64,000 bases of DNA from Pedobacter namyangjuensis (GTDB taxonomy: Bacteria > Bacteroidota > Bacteroidia > Sphingobacteriales > Sphingobacteriaceae). The stretch is taken from the NCBI RefSeq assembly GCF_003313325.1, contig NZ_QMHQ01000003.1, positions 726,762 to 790,761 on the forward strand, read 5' to 3'. The notes below the pieces were generated by a model. It was not told the origin of the DNA. It saw only the letters and a list, made by a program, of their open reading frames with translations, and did not search any database. Shown piece after piece: positions 16,155-24,761 of the stretch. Both the position numbers and the translations under genes were made by a program. The number at the start of each line of letters is the position of its first letter. Position 1 is the stretch's first letter.

Positions 16155-16826
16155 TTAATTAACTGAATTATTTTCTTGAGTTTCGTTAGTCGTATTACCA
16201 GAATTCTGATTTACACCTAAATTGTCTGTCTGCGCTTTTTGAGCTTCTTCGGTTTCCTTTTTAAAAGTTTCCCATTCGCTTTTACGCTGATTTCTGAAAA
16301 TAAGACTAATACCTACTGCTACTATTGCCAAAGGCCACAGCTTATAAATTTTCCAGATATTAAAAAACTCTGGCAATACATCGAACTGTTTCAAAAGAAA
16401 ATACACACCTAAAAGCAGTAAAACTAAACCGCCAATGGTTCTTCCGGTATCATTACCTTGCTGTTTCTGACTAAAATTATTCATATCGGTTTGGTTAAAA
16501 TCTGGACCCGCATTCGGCGTATTCCATTTGGTTTGTGGTTCGTTTTGCTGTGTAAAAGGATCGGCTGGATTAGAAAAACCACCCCCGAAATTGTTCTTTT
16601 TAAAATAATCGTTAAAGTGGTTGTATTTGGCAGTTAAATCATTATTTACTGGAACAACTATCCACAAAATAATATATACTAATGCCCCAGAAGTAGGAAT
16701 AAAAATAGTAGAAAGTACAAAAAGCAATCTTACCACCGTTACATCCGTTTGCATGTAATCTGCCAAACCAGATGCCACTCCTGCAACTACTTTATCGTGT
16801 TCGTTTCTGTGCAATCTCTTTTCCAT
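16155..16826 (-). CDS. PspC domain protein
   Basis: A 223-residue membrane protein. Residues 1-60 are a PspC domain: EKRLHRNEHDKVVAGVASGL and ADYMQTDVTVVRLLFVL, then a membrane helix with the ...YIILWIVVP ending. A Q/N-rich soluble linker (about 75-125) leads to two more helices (GGLVLLLLGVYFLLKQF and LWPLAIVAVGISLIF) like those of the adjacent LiaF-like protein. The C-terminus is N/T/E-rich. PspC proteins sense membrane stress. Together with the LiaF-like gene this suggests a small envelope-response operon. No PspA gene is visible nearby. Confidence 0.9.
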   Translation of the reverse strand: MEKRLHRNEHDKVVAGVASGLADYMQTDVTVVRLLFVLSTIFIPTSGALVYIILWIVVPVNNDLTAKYNHFNDYFKKNNFGGGFSNPADPFTQQNEPQTKWNTPNAGPDFNQTDMNNFSQKQQGNDTGRTIGGLVLLLLGVYFLLKQFDVLPEFFNIWKIYKLWPLAIVAVGISLIFRNQRKSEWETFKKETEEAQKAQTDNLGVNQNSGNTTNETQENNSVN

Positions 16827-16852
16827 AAAAAATCTCCTTCTCTAATTAATAC

Positions 16853-17542
16853 TTAAAAATTTAAAGGCTTTAAAACTATTTCATCAACATTTACGCCTTT
16901 ACTTAAATTCAAAATGCTAAACAACGAATCTGCAATATCTTCTGGTTGTACAAACTTGTTAGGGTCTATTTCTGTTTCGCCCCACGATGATGTTAATGTA
17001 GCCCCGGGCAATATTGCCGTAACCTTTACTTGATATTGCGCTAGTTCTTTTCGCAATACATTATTAAGACTTAACATCGCTGCTTTTGTTACACTATAAC
17101 TACCAGCATTATCTGCAGGCGCTAAACTTGCTACCGAGCAAATGTTAAAAATATGGCCTGTATTATTCAATTGCATTGATTTACCTATTGTCTTGCTCAT
17201 TAAATAAGTTGCGTTAATGTTTACACCCTGTTGCAATTCAAAACTTTCGGTCTCTTCATCTAACAATAAACCTGGTATAAAAACACCTGCATTATTTACC
17301 AAAACATCAATTTTATTAAATGATGAAAGCGAGAATTCGGCAAATGCCAGAACATCAGCTTTGCTACTTAAATCCGTTGGTTTAACAAATATTTTTACCC
17401 CGTAAGTTTCTAACTCTTTTTGCAGTTCTACCAAATCTGCAGCGGTTCTTGCGCAAAGCGATAAGTTATATCCACTTTGTGCCAACTTTATTGCTATTGC
17501 TTTACCAATTCCTTTTGTGGCAGCTGTAATTATTGCATTCAT
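16853..17542 (-). CDS. Short-chain dehydrogenase/reductase
   Basis: A 229-residue classical SDR. The Rossmann motif appears as TAATKGIGKAIA (TGxxxGIG variant, Ala for the first Gly), followed by NNAG, the catalytic serine in ICSVAS and the YxxxK pair in YSVTKAAML. It probably reduces a carbonyl or oxidises an alcohol with NAD(P)H; the R at LCARTAAD after the second strand favours NADPH. The substrate is unknown. It is 26 bases upstream of the PspC gene on the same strand and divergent from mlaE. Confidence 0.9.
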   Translation of the reverse strand: MNAIITAATKGIGKAIAIKLAQSGYNLSLCARTAADLVELQKELETYGVKIFVKPTDLSSKADVLAFAEFSLSSFNKIDVLVNNAGVFIPGLLLDEETESFELQQGVNINATYLMSKTIGKSMQLNNTGHIFNICSVASLAPADNAGSYSVTKAAMLSLNNVLRKELAQYQVKVTAILPGATLTSSWGETEIDPNKFVQPEDIADSLFSILNLSKGVNVDEIVLKPLNF

Positions 17543-17679
17543 GTTTTTAAATTATTTGAGCAAAAAACGGTGTTTATAATAACAAACAATAATATTTTTT
17601 AATAAATACACAATGGCAGAACTTTTTTTGTTGTTTCTTTGTATATTAATGTGTTTACCTTCCAGCTAATTTCAAATAA

Positions 17680-18414
17680 ATGAATTTTACCAATTTTGGC
17701 AAGTATATACTGTTATTAAAATCAGTATTCAGACGACCAGAAAAAACAAAAATATACGTAAAGGCTATCTTTCAGCAGATGGATTTTATCGGCGTAGGTT
17801 CGCTAGGATTAATCAGTATCATATCCACATTTATTGGTGCGGTAATGACTTTACAAATTGCCTTCCAGCTTGTTAGCGATTTAATTCCGAAAACAATTAT
17901 TGGTTCTGTTAATAGAGATTCGAGCATTTTAGAGCTAAGCCCAACTATTAGTGCAATTGTATTGGCAGGTAAAATTGGATCGGCAATCTCATCAGAAATT
18001 GGCACAATGCGTGTTTCTGAGCAGATTGATGCTTTAGAAATTATGGGTATTAATGCGCCGGGATATCTTATTTTACCTAAAATATTGGCGGGTATTACCA
18101 TGGTACCAGTGTTGGTTATCATTTCTATGGTTTTAAGTATCGGTGGTGGTTATTTGGGTGGTACGCTTTCTGGTGCGGTTACGGCATCAGAGTACATTCA
18201 AGGTATTACAACAGATTTTAATCCATATACGATTGTAGTTGCCTTAACCAAAGCTTTCGTTTTTGGCTTCATTATTACATCTGTACCGGCTTACGAAGGT
18301 TTTTATGTAAAAGGTGGTGCTTTAGAAGTTGCGCAGGCAAGTACAAGGGCAGTTGTTGTTAGCTGTATTAGTATTTTAGCTTGCGATTACCTTATAACCC
18401 AGTTATTATTATGA
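17680..18414 (+). CDS. MlaE-family ABC transporter permease
   Basis: A 244-residue permease of the MlaE (YrbE) family that moves phospholipid between the membranes as part of an MCE-type transporter. Visible marks are FIGVGSLGLISIISTFIGAV near the N-terminus, the conserved EIGTMRVSEQIDALEIMGI loop that contacts the ATPase, and five hydrophobic stretches. Its stop codon overlaps the start of the ATPase gene (ATGA). The substrate-binding MCE protein (MlaD) that usually follows is not found next to it, so it must be encoded elsewhere if present. Confidence 0.93.
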   Translation: MNFTNFGKYILLLKSVFRRPEKTKIYVKAIFQQMDFIGVGSLGLISIISTFIGAVMTLQIAFQLVSDLIPKTIIGSVNRDSSILELSPTISAIVLAGKIGSAISSEIGTMRVSEQIDALEIMGINAPGYLILPKILAGITMVPVLVIISMVLSIGGGYLGGTLSGAVTASEYIQGITTDFNPYTIVVALTKAFVFGFIITSVPAYEGFYVKGGALEVAQASTRAVVVSCISILACDYLITQLLL

Positions 18415-19163
18415 TCGAGATTAAAGACATCCATAAATCGTTTGGCGATAACGCGGTTTTAAAAGGAATTTCTGGAAAGTTTGAAGAAGGTGTTACCAAT
18501 TTAATTATTGGTGGTTCTGGTTCTGGAAAAACAACTTTGCTAAAGTGCATGATTGGTTTGCACCACCCTGAACAAGGGCACGTTTATTATGACGGACGAG
18601 AGTTTACCCAGTTAAATTTCGAGGAGCGTATTGAAATAAGAAAAGAAATCGGAATGCTTTTTCAAGGCTCGGCACTTTTTGATTCGATGACAGTTGAAGA
18701 GAATATTATGTTTCCGCTGAACATGTTCACAACCCAAAGCAAAGCTGAGAAATTAGACCGAGTTAATTTTTGCTTGGAGCGTGTAAACCTACCTGGGAAA
18801 AATAAATTATTTCCGGCAGAGCTTTCTGGTGGTATGAAAAAACGTGTTGGTATTGCTCGTGCCATTGCTATGAACCCAAAATATTTGTTTTGTGATGAGC
18901 CGAACTCTGGCTTAGATCCAAAAACTTCTATTGTAATTGACGAACTGATTAAAGAAATTACTGAAGAATATAAAACCACAACAATTGTGGTTACCCACGA
19001 TATGAACTCGGTAATGGGTATTGGAGATTATATTATGTTTTTGTACGAAGGAAAAAAATTCTGGGAAGGCTCTAACAAGGAGATTTCAAAAACGGATATT
19101 GCAGAGTTAAACGATTTCGTTTTCGCGAGTAGATTTATGAAAGCTGCCAAAGGAAAATTTTAG
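18411..19163 (+). CDS. MlaF-type ABC transporter ATPase
   Basis: A 250-residue ABC ATPase with Walker A GGSGSGKTT (from residue 34), signature LSGGMKKRVGIARA, Walker B YLFCDEPNSGLDP and the switch histidine in VVTHDMNSV. The PNSGLDP motif is typical of the MlaF subgroup. I chose the ATG at 18411 (MIEIKDIHKSF), which overlaps the permease stop by four bases. An in-frame TTG 30 bases earlier would only add residues over the permease C-terminus. It pairs with MlaE for lipid transport at the inner membrane. Confidence 0.94.
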   Translation: MIEIKDIHKSFGDNAVLKGISGKFEEGVTNLIIGGSGSGKTTLLKCMIGLHHPEQGHVYYDGREFTQLNFEERIEIRKEIGMLFQGSALFDSMTVEENIMFPLNMFTTQSKAEKLDRVNFCLERVNLPGKNKLFPAELSGGMKKRVGIARAIAMNPKYLFCDEPNSGLDPKTSIVIDELIKEITEEYKTTTIVVTHDMNSVMGIGDYIMFLYEGKKFWEGSNKEISKTDIAELNDFVFASRFMKAAKGKF

Positions 19164-19211
19164 TCGCATACCTATTTAATTTTACGGGTATTCGATTTTT
19201 AAATAATTAAT

Positions 19212-19219
19212 TATCTTTG
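19212..19219 (+). promoter_or_regulatory. -7 box just upstream of the antitoxin ATG
   Basis: TATCTTTG matches TAnnTTTG exactly. It ends only three bases before the ATG at 19223, so transcription would begin at or next to the start codon, giving a leaderless message. The -33 region (TTCG near 19191) is weak. Confidence 0.45.
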
Positions 19220-19222
19220 TGT

Positions 19223-19453
19223 ATGACTACGGCCACAAAAAACATCATTCATAAATTAGAAACCTTGCCAAAAGAATTGGTAACCGAGGTTGAAGATTGT
19301 ATTGATTTTTTAAAGGCGAAATATTCTAAAAAACAATTGCCCGAAAACACCAAAGTTGAAGAACCTAGAGCATTATACGGAGCGGCGAAAGGATTATTTA
19401 TTATCCCAGAAGATTTCAATGAACCTTTGGATGATTTTAAAGAATATTCGTAA
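19223..19453 (+). CDS. DUF2281-type antitoxin (VapB-like)
   Basis: A 76-residue protein beginning MTTATKNIIHKLETLPKELV. The pattern LETLPKELVTEVEDCIDFLK is the DUF2281/VapB-like antitoxin N-terminus, and the C-terminal segment (ALYGAAKGLFIIPEDFNEPL then DDFKEY) is the usual toxin-wrapping tail. I chose the ATG at 19223; a TTG two codons earlier is possible. Its stop shares a base with the ATG of a decayed PIN-domain toxin gene (TAATG). The antitoxin frame is intact although its toxin is not, so it is now an orphan. Confidence 0.85.
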   Translation: MTTATKNIIHKLETLPKELVTEVEDCIDFLKAKYSKKQLPENTKVEEPRALYGAAKGLFIIPEDFNEPLDDFKEYS

Positions 19454-19838
19454 TGCGATTTTTAGTCGATACACATATTTTTCTTTTTTTGATTAATGCT
19501 GTGACGAAAAACTAGACAAAAGTATTATAAAGGATATCGAAAATCCTGCAAATAATATAAATTTAAGTGTAGCTAGCTTATGGGAAATTATTGTAAAATA
19601 AACATTGGAAAATTGCCAATAACAAGAAATGTAAGTGAGTTGTATCAGCTTTTAGATAAGAACAATATTTCTATACTAAACATACAAAAACAACATTGCA
19701 TATTTATTTAACACTACTACTAATCCATAAAGATCCTTTGATAGATTGATTATCTCACAAGCAATTGCTGATGATTTAACTTTAATCACTGACGATCAAC
19801 ACATTAAAAACTACCCAAATCTGAAAATTTTTAAATGA
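19453..19838 (+). pseudogene. Decayed PIN-domain toxin (VapC-like)
   Basis: Reading across frames recovers a VapC-like PIN protein. Frame one gives MRFLVDTHIFLFLINA (the first acidic residue of the PIN site), then a shift near 19500 gives EKLDKSIIKDIENPANNINL and SVASLWEIIVK. A shift and stop near 19602 precede NIGKLPITRNVSELYQLLDK, and further shifts near 19700-19745 precede HKDPFDRLIISQAIADDL and TLITDDQHIKNYPNLKIFK with the last acidic residues. At least four lesions make a sequencing artefact unlikely. The last four bases overlap the next gene (ATGA), so the original operon order is kept. Confidence 0.9.
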
Positions 19839-20716
19839 TACAACTTCTAACCCCTACACACTGGAAAGACTACGAATTATTAGATTGTGGTGATTTTGAA
19901 AAACTAGAACGTTTCGGCAACTTAGTTTTGTCTCGCCCAGAGCCACAGGCAGTTTGGAAAAAAGTATTATCTGCGCAAGAGTGGAAAAAAAGAACGCACA
20001 TAAATTTTAAAGGTCGTTCTGCAACTTCTGGAGAATGGTTAAAAGTTGATAAAAATACGCCAGATCGCTGGAATGTAAATTATAAAAACGATGATATTAG
20101 TATTAATTTACGTTTGGGCTTAACCTCTTTTAAACACGTTGGCGTTTTTCCGGAGCAGGCTGTAAACTGGGATTATATTTCATCATCCATCAAAAAATTT
20201 AAAACCCCATCGCCAAAGGTCTTAAACTTATTTGCATATACCGGAGCTGCATCTTTGGTTGCTAAAGCTGCAGGTGCAGATACCACTCACGTAGATTCGA
20301 TTAAACAAGTGGTAAATTGGGCAAACGAAAACCAAGAACTATCTAAATTAAAAGATGTACGTTGGGTAGTTGAAGATGCACTTAAGTTTGTAAAAAGAGA
20401 GTTAAAGCGTGGCAAAAAATATAATGGTATCATCTTAGATCCACCTGCTTTTGGTCATGGTCCAAATGGCGAAAAATGGAAACTGGAAGACCATATACAA
20501 GAAATGATGCAAGATGTTGTTCAATTGCTTGACGAAAATGAACACTTCTTAATTTTAAACACCTATTCTTTAGGCTTCTCGTCGGTTATTGTAGAAAACC
20601 TAATTAAAACATCTTTTCCTCAAGTACAGAATTTAGAAACCGGTGAGTTGTTTTTGCAAGCTACTTCTGGCGTAAAATTGCCCTTGGGCGTTTTCGGCAA
20701 ATTTAGAACCTATTAG
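19835..20716 (+). CDS. Class I SAM-dependent methyltransferase, RlmI-like (COG1092)
   Basis: A 293-residue methyltransferase. The SAM-binding motif is VLNLFAYTGAASLVAKAAGA followed by THVDS, and the catalytic region reads GIILDPPAFGHGP, the DPPxF motif of the RlmI/RlmK family that methylates cytosines in 23S rRNA. It lacks the N-terminal PUA domain of E. coli RlmI and instead starts with a short beta-rich region. The exact nucleotide target is therefore unknown. Its ATG overlaps the end of the decayed PIN toxin gene. A clear terminator follows at 20741. Confidence 0.88.
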   Translation: MIQLLTPTHWKDYELLDCGDFEKLERFGNLVLSRPEPQAVWKKVLSAQEWKKRTHINFKGRSATSGEWLKVDKNTPDRWNVNYKNDDISINLRLGLTSFKHVGVFPEQAVNWDYISSSIKKFKTPSPKVLNLFAYTGAASLVAKAAGADTTHVDSIKQVVNWANENQELSKLKDVRWVVEDALKFVKRELKRGKKYNGIILDPPAFGHGPNGEKWKLEDHIQEMMQDVVQLLDENEHFLILNTYSLGFSSVIVENLIKTSFPQVQNLETGELFLQATSGVKLPLGVFGKFRTY

Positions 20717-20740
20717 GGTTTAAAATATTTATTGATTTGT

Positions 20741-20778
20741 AATAAGCCATCGATTAGTTTCGGTGGCTTATTTTTTTC
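20741..20778 (+). terminator. Intrinsic terminator after the methyltransferase gene
   Basis: AATAAGCCATCGA pairs with TCGGTGGCTTATT (13 bp with one G-T pair, 6-base loop) and is followed by a T-run. Confidence 0.85.
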
Positions 20779-21121
20779 AATTTGTTTTGAAAAGCAATAA
20801 CAGTAAAGTTATTAACGTTATTCGGGCTAACCGTTTTAATCTTTTGTCCTTCGACAAGCGCAGGATTACAAAAGGATTTTCACTTATATCCCGTTTGTAA
20901 AAATCTGTCTCTAATACTATTTGGGGTTGTTATACGCCCAGACCTAAATAATTGTAAAGACCTGATTTTGTAAACCCGATTGACGTGGAAAGCTTTCAAT
21001 GTCAGTTTGAGCTTGTCGAAAACTAATTGAAACTTGTAACATAAAGCGGGGCTAGCGTTGTTTTTATTGCAGGTTTTGCTTTTCTTATATTTAAAAAACA
21101 CAAAGCTTATAAAAAGAGAGA
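20779..21121. other. Gene-free stretch with a distant inverted repeat
   Basis: I see no credible gene here; the minus-strand frame 20880-21128 has no recognisable domain. TTCGACAAGC (20850-20859) and GCTTGTCGAA (21011-21020) form a 10-bp inverted pair about 150 bases apart, of a kind common in intergenic repeats of this phylum. Confidence 0.5.
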
Positions 21122-21139
21122 CCTCCAAATCCTTGGAGG
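21109..21139 (-). terminator. Intrinsic terminator after the hmuY-like gene
   Basis: On the minus strand CCTCCAA-GGAT-TTGGAGG (21139 to 21122) forms a perfect 7-bp stem and is followed by TCTCTCTTTTTA. It lies 35 bases after the stop codon of the HmuY-like gene. Confidence 0.8.
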
Positions 21140-21173
21140 CCCTACTCTTAACAAAACAAACTATAAACTTATA

Positions 21174-22235
21174 TTATCCTTGCTTAATCAACTTGTACTC
21201 GATAACTGGTTTACCACGAGTACCACCATCATTAGAGATGAAACTGTTGAATTTCAATTTGTAAACATTTCCTGAGCCATCTTTTACAACATAAAAACGA
21301 TCTGTTTTAACTCCCAGTGGAGTTCCTGATGTGATTCTCCAATTTCCAGCAATTACATCACGTTCTGATTTAAATGTAACTGTTGCCAGGTTTGATTCTT
21401 TAAAATCGGCATAACTAATCGTATTTGTTAACACTTCCGCAGCCTGCGCTCCCGCTAAAAAATTTAAAATAACGAAGTCAGAAAATGTATATGGAATTGT
21501 AGCAGATGCTTTATAAGTTGATAATGACCATTGAATATCCCAGTCGGACTTTTGCGGCTCTACATTAACTGCCCCATTAACAAATGATATTGCTTTAAAG
21601 TTGTAATTAGAATCTTTTGTAATGGTTAATGTTTTAAAAGATGTTTCGTTGATTTTGGCATATTGCAACGTATATCCATTTCCAGCACGTAATACACGCA
21701 CCTTTTGCCAACCTCTATTTCCGGTTACTCCTGATGAACCACGATTTACAATATATACTTTATTGTTAGCATCAGTAGCTGATACTTCTTTGATAACAGT
21801 GTTACTCAAATAAATGGCTTTAGAGCCTTCAACGGCATCAACTAAACTAAAACCTCCAGCTCCTTGACCTATTGCTAAAGCAGCAGAAGTTGCAAGTGTA
21901 ATTGTATCTTGAGCCGTCACCTGGTTCAGATCGGTTTTATCTAACGCAATTGCGGTTGCACCAACAGAATGATTTAAAATAACTCTATATTCATCGCCAT
22001 TGTAAAATCCTAAATCCCATGAAGTTCTATCTACAGAAACTTGTTTGTCAGTACTAAAATCTACGAAAACACTATTACCTGCTGAAGGACCGGCCTCTGC
22101 TCCAATTAATCCGTTTAAAGTTAACGTACTACCATCAGAAGGTGGTACCACAACAACAGGTTCGCTATCTTTTTTACAAGCTGTAAAGGTTACCGCTAAA
22201 AATGCTACGGCAAAAATTGAGTTAAATTTATTCAT
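21174..22235 (-). CDS. HmuY-family haem-binding lipoprotein
   Basis: A 353-residue exported lipoprotein with signal peptide MNKFNSIFAVAFLAVTFTAC and lipidation at Cys20, then a short acidic/proline linker. The body has the HmuY pattern: WDLGFYNGDEYRVILNHSVG, then KSDWDIQWSLSTY and a C-terminal DRFYVVKDGSGNVYKLKF. HmuY proteins of Porphyromonas and relatives bind haem at the cell surface and pass it to a TonB-dependent receptor. The receptor gene lies 25 bases upstream on the same strand. The length exceeds Porphyromonas HmuY. I did not identify the axial histidines, so the ligand remains inferred. Confidence 0.87.
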   Translation of the reverse strand: MNKFNSIFAVAFLAVTFTACKKDSEPVVVVPPSDGSTLTLNGLIGAEAGPSAGNSVFVDFSTDKQVSVDRTSWDLGFYNGDEYRVILNHSVGATAIALDKTDLNQVTAQDTITLATSAALAIGQGAGGFSLVDAVEGSKAIYLSNTVIKEVSATDANNKVYIVNRGSSGVTGNRGWQKVRVLRAGNGYTLQYAKINETSFKTLTITKDSNYNFKAISFVNGAVNVEPQKSDWDIQWSLSTYKASATIPYTFSDFVILNFLAGAQAAEVLTNTISYADFKESNLATVTFKSERDVIAGNWRITSGTPLGVKTDRFYVVKDGSGNVYKLKFNSFISNDGGTRGKPVIEYKLIKQG

Positions 22236-22260
22236 CTTATTTTTTGATTTATTTTAATTA

Positions 22261-24558
22261 TTAGTTTTTATTCCAATTGAAGATTAAGCCTAATACGTAA
22301 GAACGTCCGTAACTATAGGGCACACTTGCGCCGCCTGTACTATGCGCACCACCACTTGCGGTAGATGTATTGGTTAACTGCGTTACATCAAACAGGTTTT
22401 TTACACCTGCATTAATCGTAAAGTGCTTATAAATATTTTTGTTAAGCATTAAATCTGCCCAGCTAAATGCGCCTATTTTAACTAGGTTAGCCGTTTGCAC
22501 ACCACCTGAAGTAGTAACTTGGTAACCCGGTCTGTTGCCAGTGTATTTGTAGAAGAAACTTATGCTACCATTTATTTTTGGGATGTTGTAAGTTGCATTT
22601 CCGTTTAGCTCTGGTGCCCACATAAACTCAGGCACATCTAAAGTTGGTTCTTCAATTAGTCTATTGTATCTACCGATGTAAGAAAAGCCCACATTAACTT
22701 GTAAATTTTGAAGGATAAAAGTATTGTCGATAGTACCGCCTACAGTTTTATATCTCGAAACATTGATTAAAGTTGTAACCGTCGGTTGCAACGGATCCAT
22801 ACCGTAATCTATCCTATCTTTAAATACATTGTAAAAACCAGTGGCTGTGCTTCTAAATTGCATATCGTCTTTCTGTATGCCGGCCCAAACTAACGATGCA
22901 TTAAAGCTGTTGGATTGCTCTGCCTTAAGATTTTCGTTACCCATTATAGCGTGACTTGCGTCAAAGAAATCGTAATAGAGTTCTCTTAAAGCTGGTGCCC
23001 TAAAACCTCTGGCATACGATAAGCGAAGGTCAAAGTTTTTAGATAAACCGAATTTTGTATTTAAAGATGGAATAATTGCCGGAGCATCGTAAACAGAGTT
23101 TTTGATAAACCTTACGCCAGGGCGAATATTAATTCTATCCATAGGTCTAATCTCAGATGAGGCAAAAAATGCGTAATCATTAATTACTGGCTTACCTTTT
23201 ATACGTTGCCCACTTGCAGCATCTCTATTGTACTCGAAACCGGGTTGTATAGTTACCATTTTGCTCGCAAAATACTGTGCGGTTATTCTTACGATCGTTG
23301 CGTTAAATTTTGCAACATCTTGCTCGCCCGCATCAGCAGTAAGTTGCTCCGTATTGTTGGTATAATCGTGTATAACGGTTTTTGTAGCTCTTTGTAAATC
23401 TGTATAACCGGCAACGCCCGTTACGTCCAACTTTTTAGAAAATCTATATTCTGATTGTATTTGTTGCGTATAACGATTGGTGGTATAAGTTTGTAATTTA
23501 CCCCTGTAGTTATTCGGGTTAATACCGAAACGAGAATCGATATCTTCTTTTAATCCATCTAAACGATACCAAATATTAAACCTATCATTTCTGTAGCCGA
23601 TTTTAGTATTCCCTAAAAATTGTTCTTTTGGTTTCCAACGGTTTGTAACTGAGTTTACCTCGTCAATAGTTGCCGTTTTTGATGCCAAATTCCAGCCTCC
23701 AAATTCATTGTGACTAAAACCGACTAAAGCATTCCAACCTTTATTTTGCCAGCTAGCGCTAATATTTTGATTATGAACTCCTGCCCCACTAAGTGCTGCA
23801 TATTCATCGCCTGCTGTTTCTTCCTGCACACGAGCAGATATGTTTAATAGTGACTTTCCTGCATTTTTGGTAATGATATTAATTACCCCCGCCAATGCAT
23901 CTGTCCCGTAAACCACAGAAACCGGACCTTCAACGATTTCAATTCGTTCTACGGTGTTTATATCTATTTGGTTTAAACTCTCCCTGCTATCAGATCTATC
24001 AACTACTGGCACACCATCTAAAAGAATTTTAATATTTCTTCCGCTCATTCCCATCAATTCAACGTCGGTAGTACCCAACGTTAAATCGTTATTAAAACGA
24101 AAACCTAATTCAGTATTCAAAACCTGTTGTACATTAGTTGCGCCTCTTAGTCTTATCTTTTCGGCACTAATTGTTCGTACATTGTAAACCGAATTTTTCA
24201 TAGACTGTGGTCCATACTGTGCGGTAACTACAACCTCCTTAAGCTCATAAGATTTCTCTTTCAAAGTGATGGTTGGAATAGATAACTGATTCTGCCCAAC
24301 TTCTATATTCTGCTCTAAAGTTGATAAGCCCGACTTAATAATTATTTGTTTGCTTCCTGCGGAAGAGGAAATCCTAAATGTTCCGTCGTTTTGCGTAAAT
24401 GCCACGTTTTTAGAATCTTTTATAACGATTAGCAAGCCTGATGCTGGCAAACCATCGGCAGTTAAAACTTTGCCTGTAATGGTTAGATTTTTATTGGTGT
24501 CTTGTGCTTTTAAAGAAATGGAGACTAGCAGTAAAAAAGCAAGTAAATATAATTTCAC
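22261..24558 (-). CDS. TonB-dependent receptor, probable haem receptor (HmuR-like)
   Basis: A 765-residue outer-membrane receptor. A signal peptide (1-18) is followed by a carboxypeptidase-like beta-sandwich (ITGKVLTADGLPASGLLIVI), a plug domain (SVYNVRTISAEKIRLRGATN ... VERIEIVEGPVSVVYGTDAL then AGVINIITK) and a 22-strand barrel. The extracellular loop has FRAP (about residue 519), a histidine at about 533 and NENL shortly after, matching the FRAP/NPxL plus histidine arrangement of haem receptors. The barrel ends in an aromatic-rich strand. Together with the downstream HmuY gene this suggests haem capture. Substrate is inferred from motif and neighbour. Confidence 0.88.
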   Translation of the reverse strand: MKLYLLAFLLLVSISLKAQDTNKNLTITGKVLTADGLPASGLLIVIKDSKNVAFTQNDGTFRISSSAGSKQIIIKSGLSTLEQNIEVGQNQLSIPTITLKEKSYELKEVVVTAQYGPQSMKNSVYNVRTISAEKIRLRGATNVQQVLNTELGFRFNNDLTLGTTDVELMGMSGRNIKILLDGVPVVDRSDSRESLNQIDINTVERIEIVEGPVSVVYGTDALAGVINIITKNAGKSLLNISARVQEETAGDEYAALSGAGVHNQNISASWQNKGWNALVGFSHNEFGGWNLASKTATIDEVNSVTNRWKPKEQFLGNTKIGYRNDRFNIWYRLDGLKEDIDSRFGINPNNYRGKLQTYTTNRYTQQIQSEYRFSKKLDVTGVAGYTDLQRATKTVIHDYTNNTEQLTADAGEQDVAKFNATIVRITAQYFASKMVTIQPGFEYNRDAASGQRIKGKPVINDYAFFASSEIRPMDRINIRPGVRFIKNSVYDAPAIIPSLNTKFGLSKNFDLRLSYARGFRAPALRELYYDFFDASHAIMGNENLKAEQSNSFNASLVWAGIQKDDMQFRSTATGFYNVFKDRIDYGMDPLQPTVTTLINVSRYKTVGGTIDNTFILQNLQVNVGFSYIGRYNRLIEEPTLDVPEFMWAPELNGNATYNIPKINGSISFFYKYTGNRPGYQVTTSGGVQTANLVKIGAFSWADLMLNKNIYKHFTINAGVKNLFDVTQLTNTSTASGGAHSTGGASVPYSYGRSYVLGLIFNWNKN

Positions 24559-24720
24559 GTCAGTTATTTAGAATGATTTCAAATAATGAGGCAATTATAA
24601 CTCTTATTTAGACTAATTACAAATAAAATGAAAAATTAATGTTTAACCACTTAAAAAAGAGGATTTTTAATGTTAAGAAAGAATAGTATTATTGCAGAAG
24701 CGAATAGTTTAACAAAATTG

Positions 24721-24728
24721 TACTTTTG
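24721..24728 (+). promoter_or_regulatory. -7 box for the 24762 gene
   Basis: TACTTTTG matches TAnnTTTG, about 33 bases before the ATG. I see no clear -33 TTTG at the ideal spacing. Confidence 0.4.
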
Positions 24729-24761
24729 CTTTTATAAAAAATTAACCTAAAATATCTGCTA

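Noticed and set aside
20880..21128. Minus-strand 82-codon frame
   Set aside because: No recognisable domain; it overlaps the hmuY terminator hairpin and an inverted repeat.
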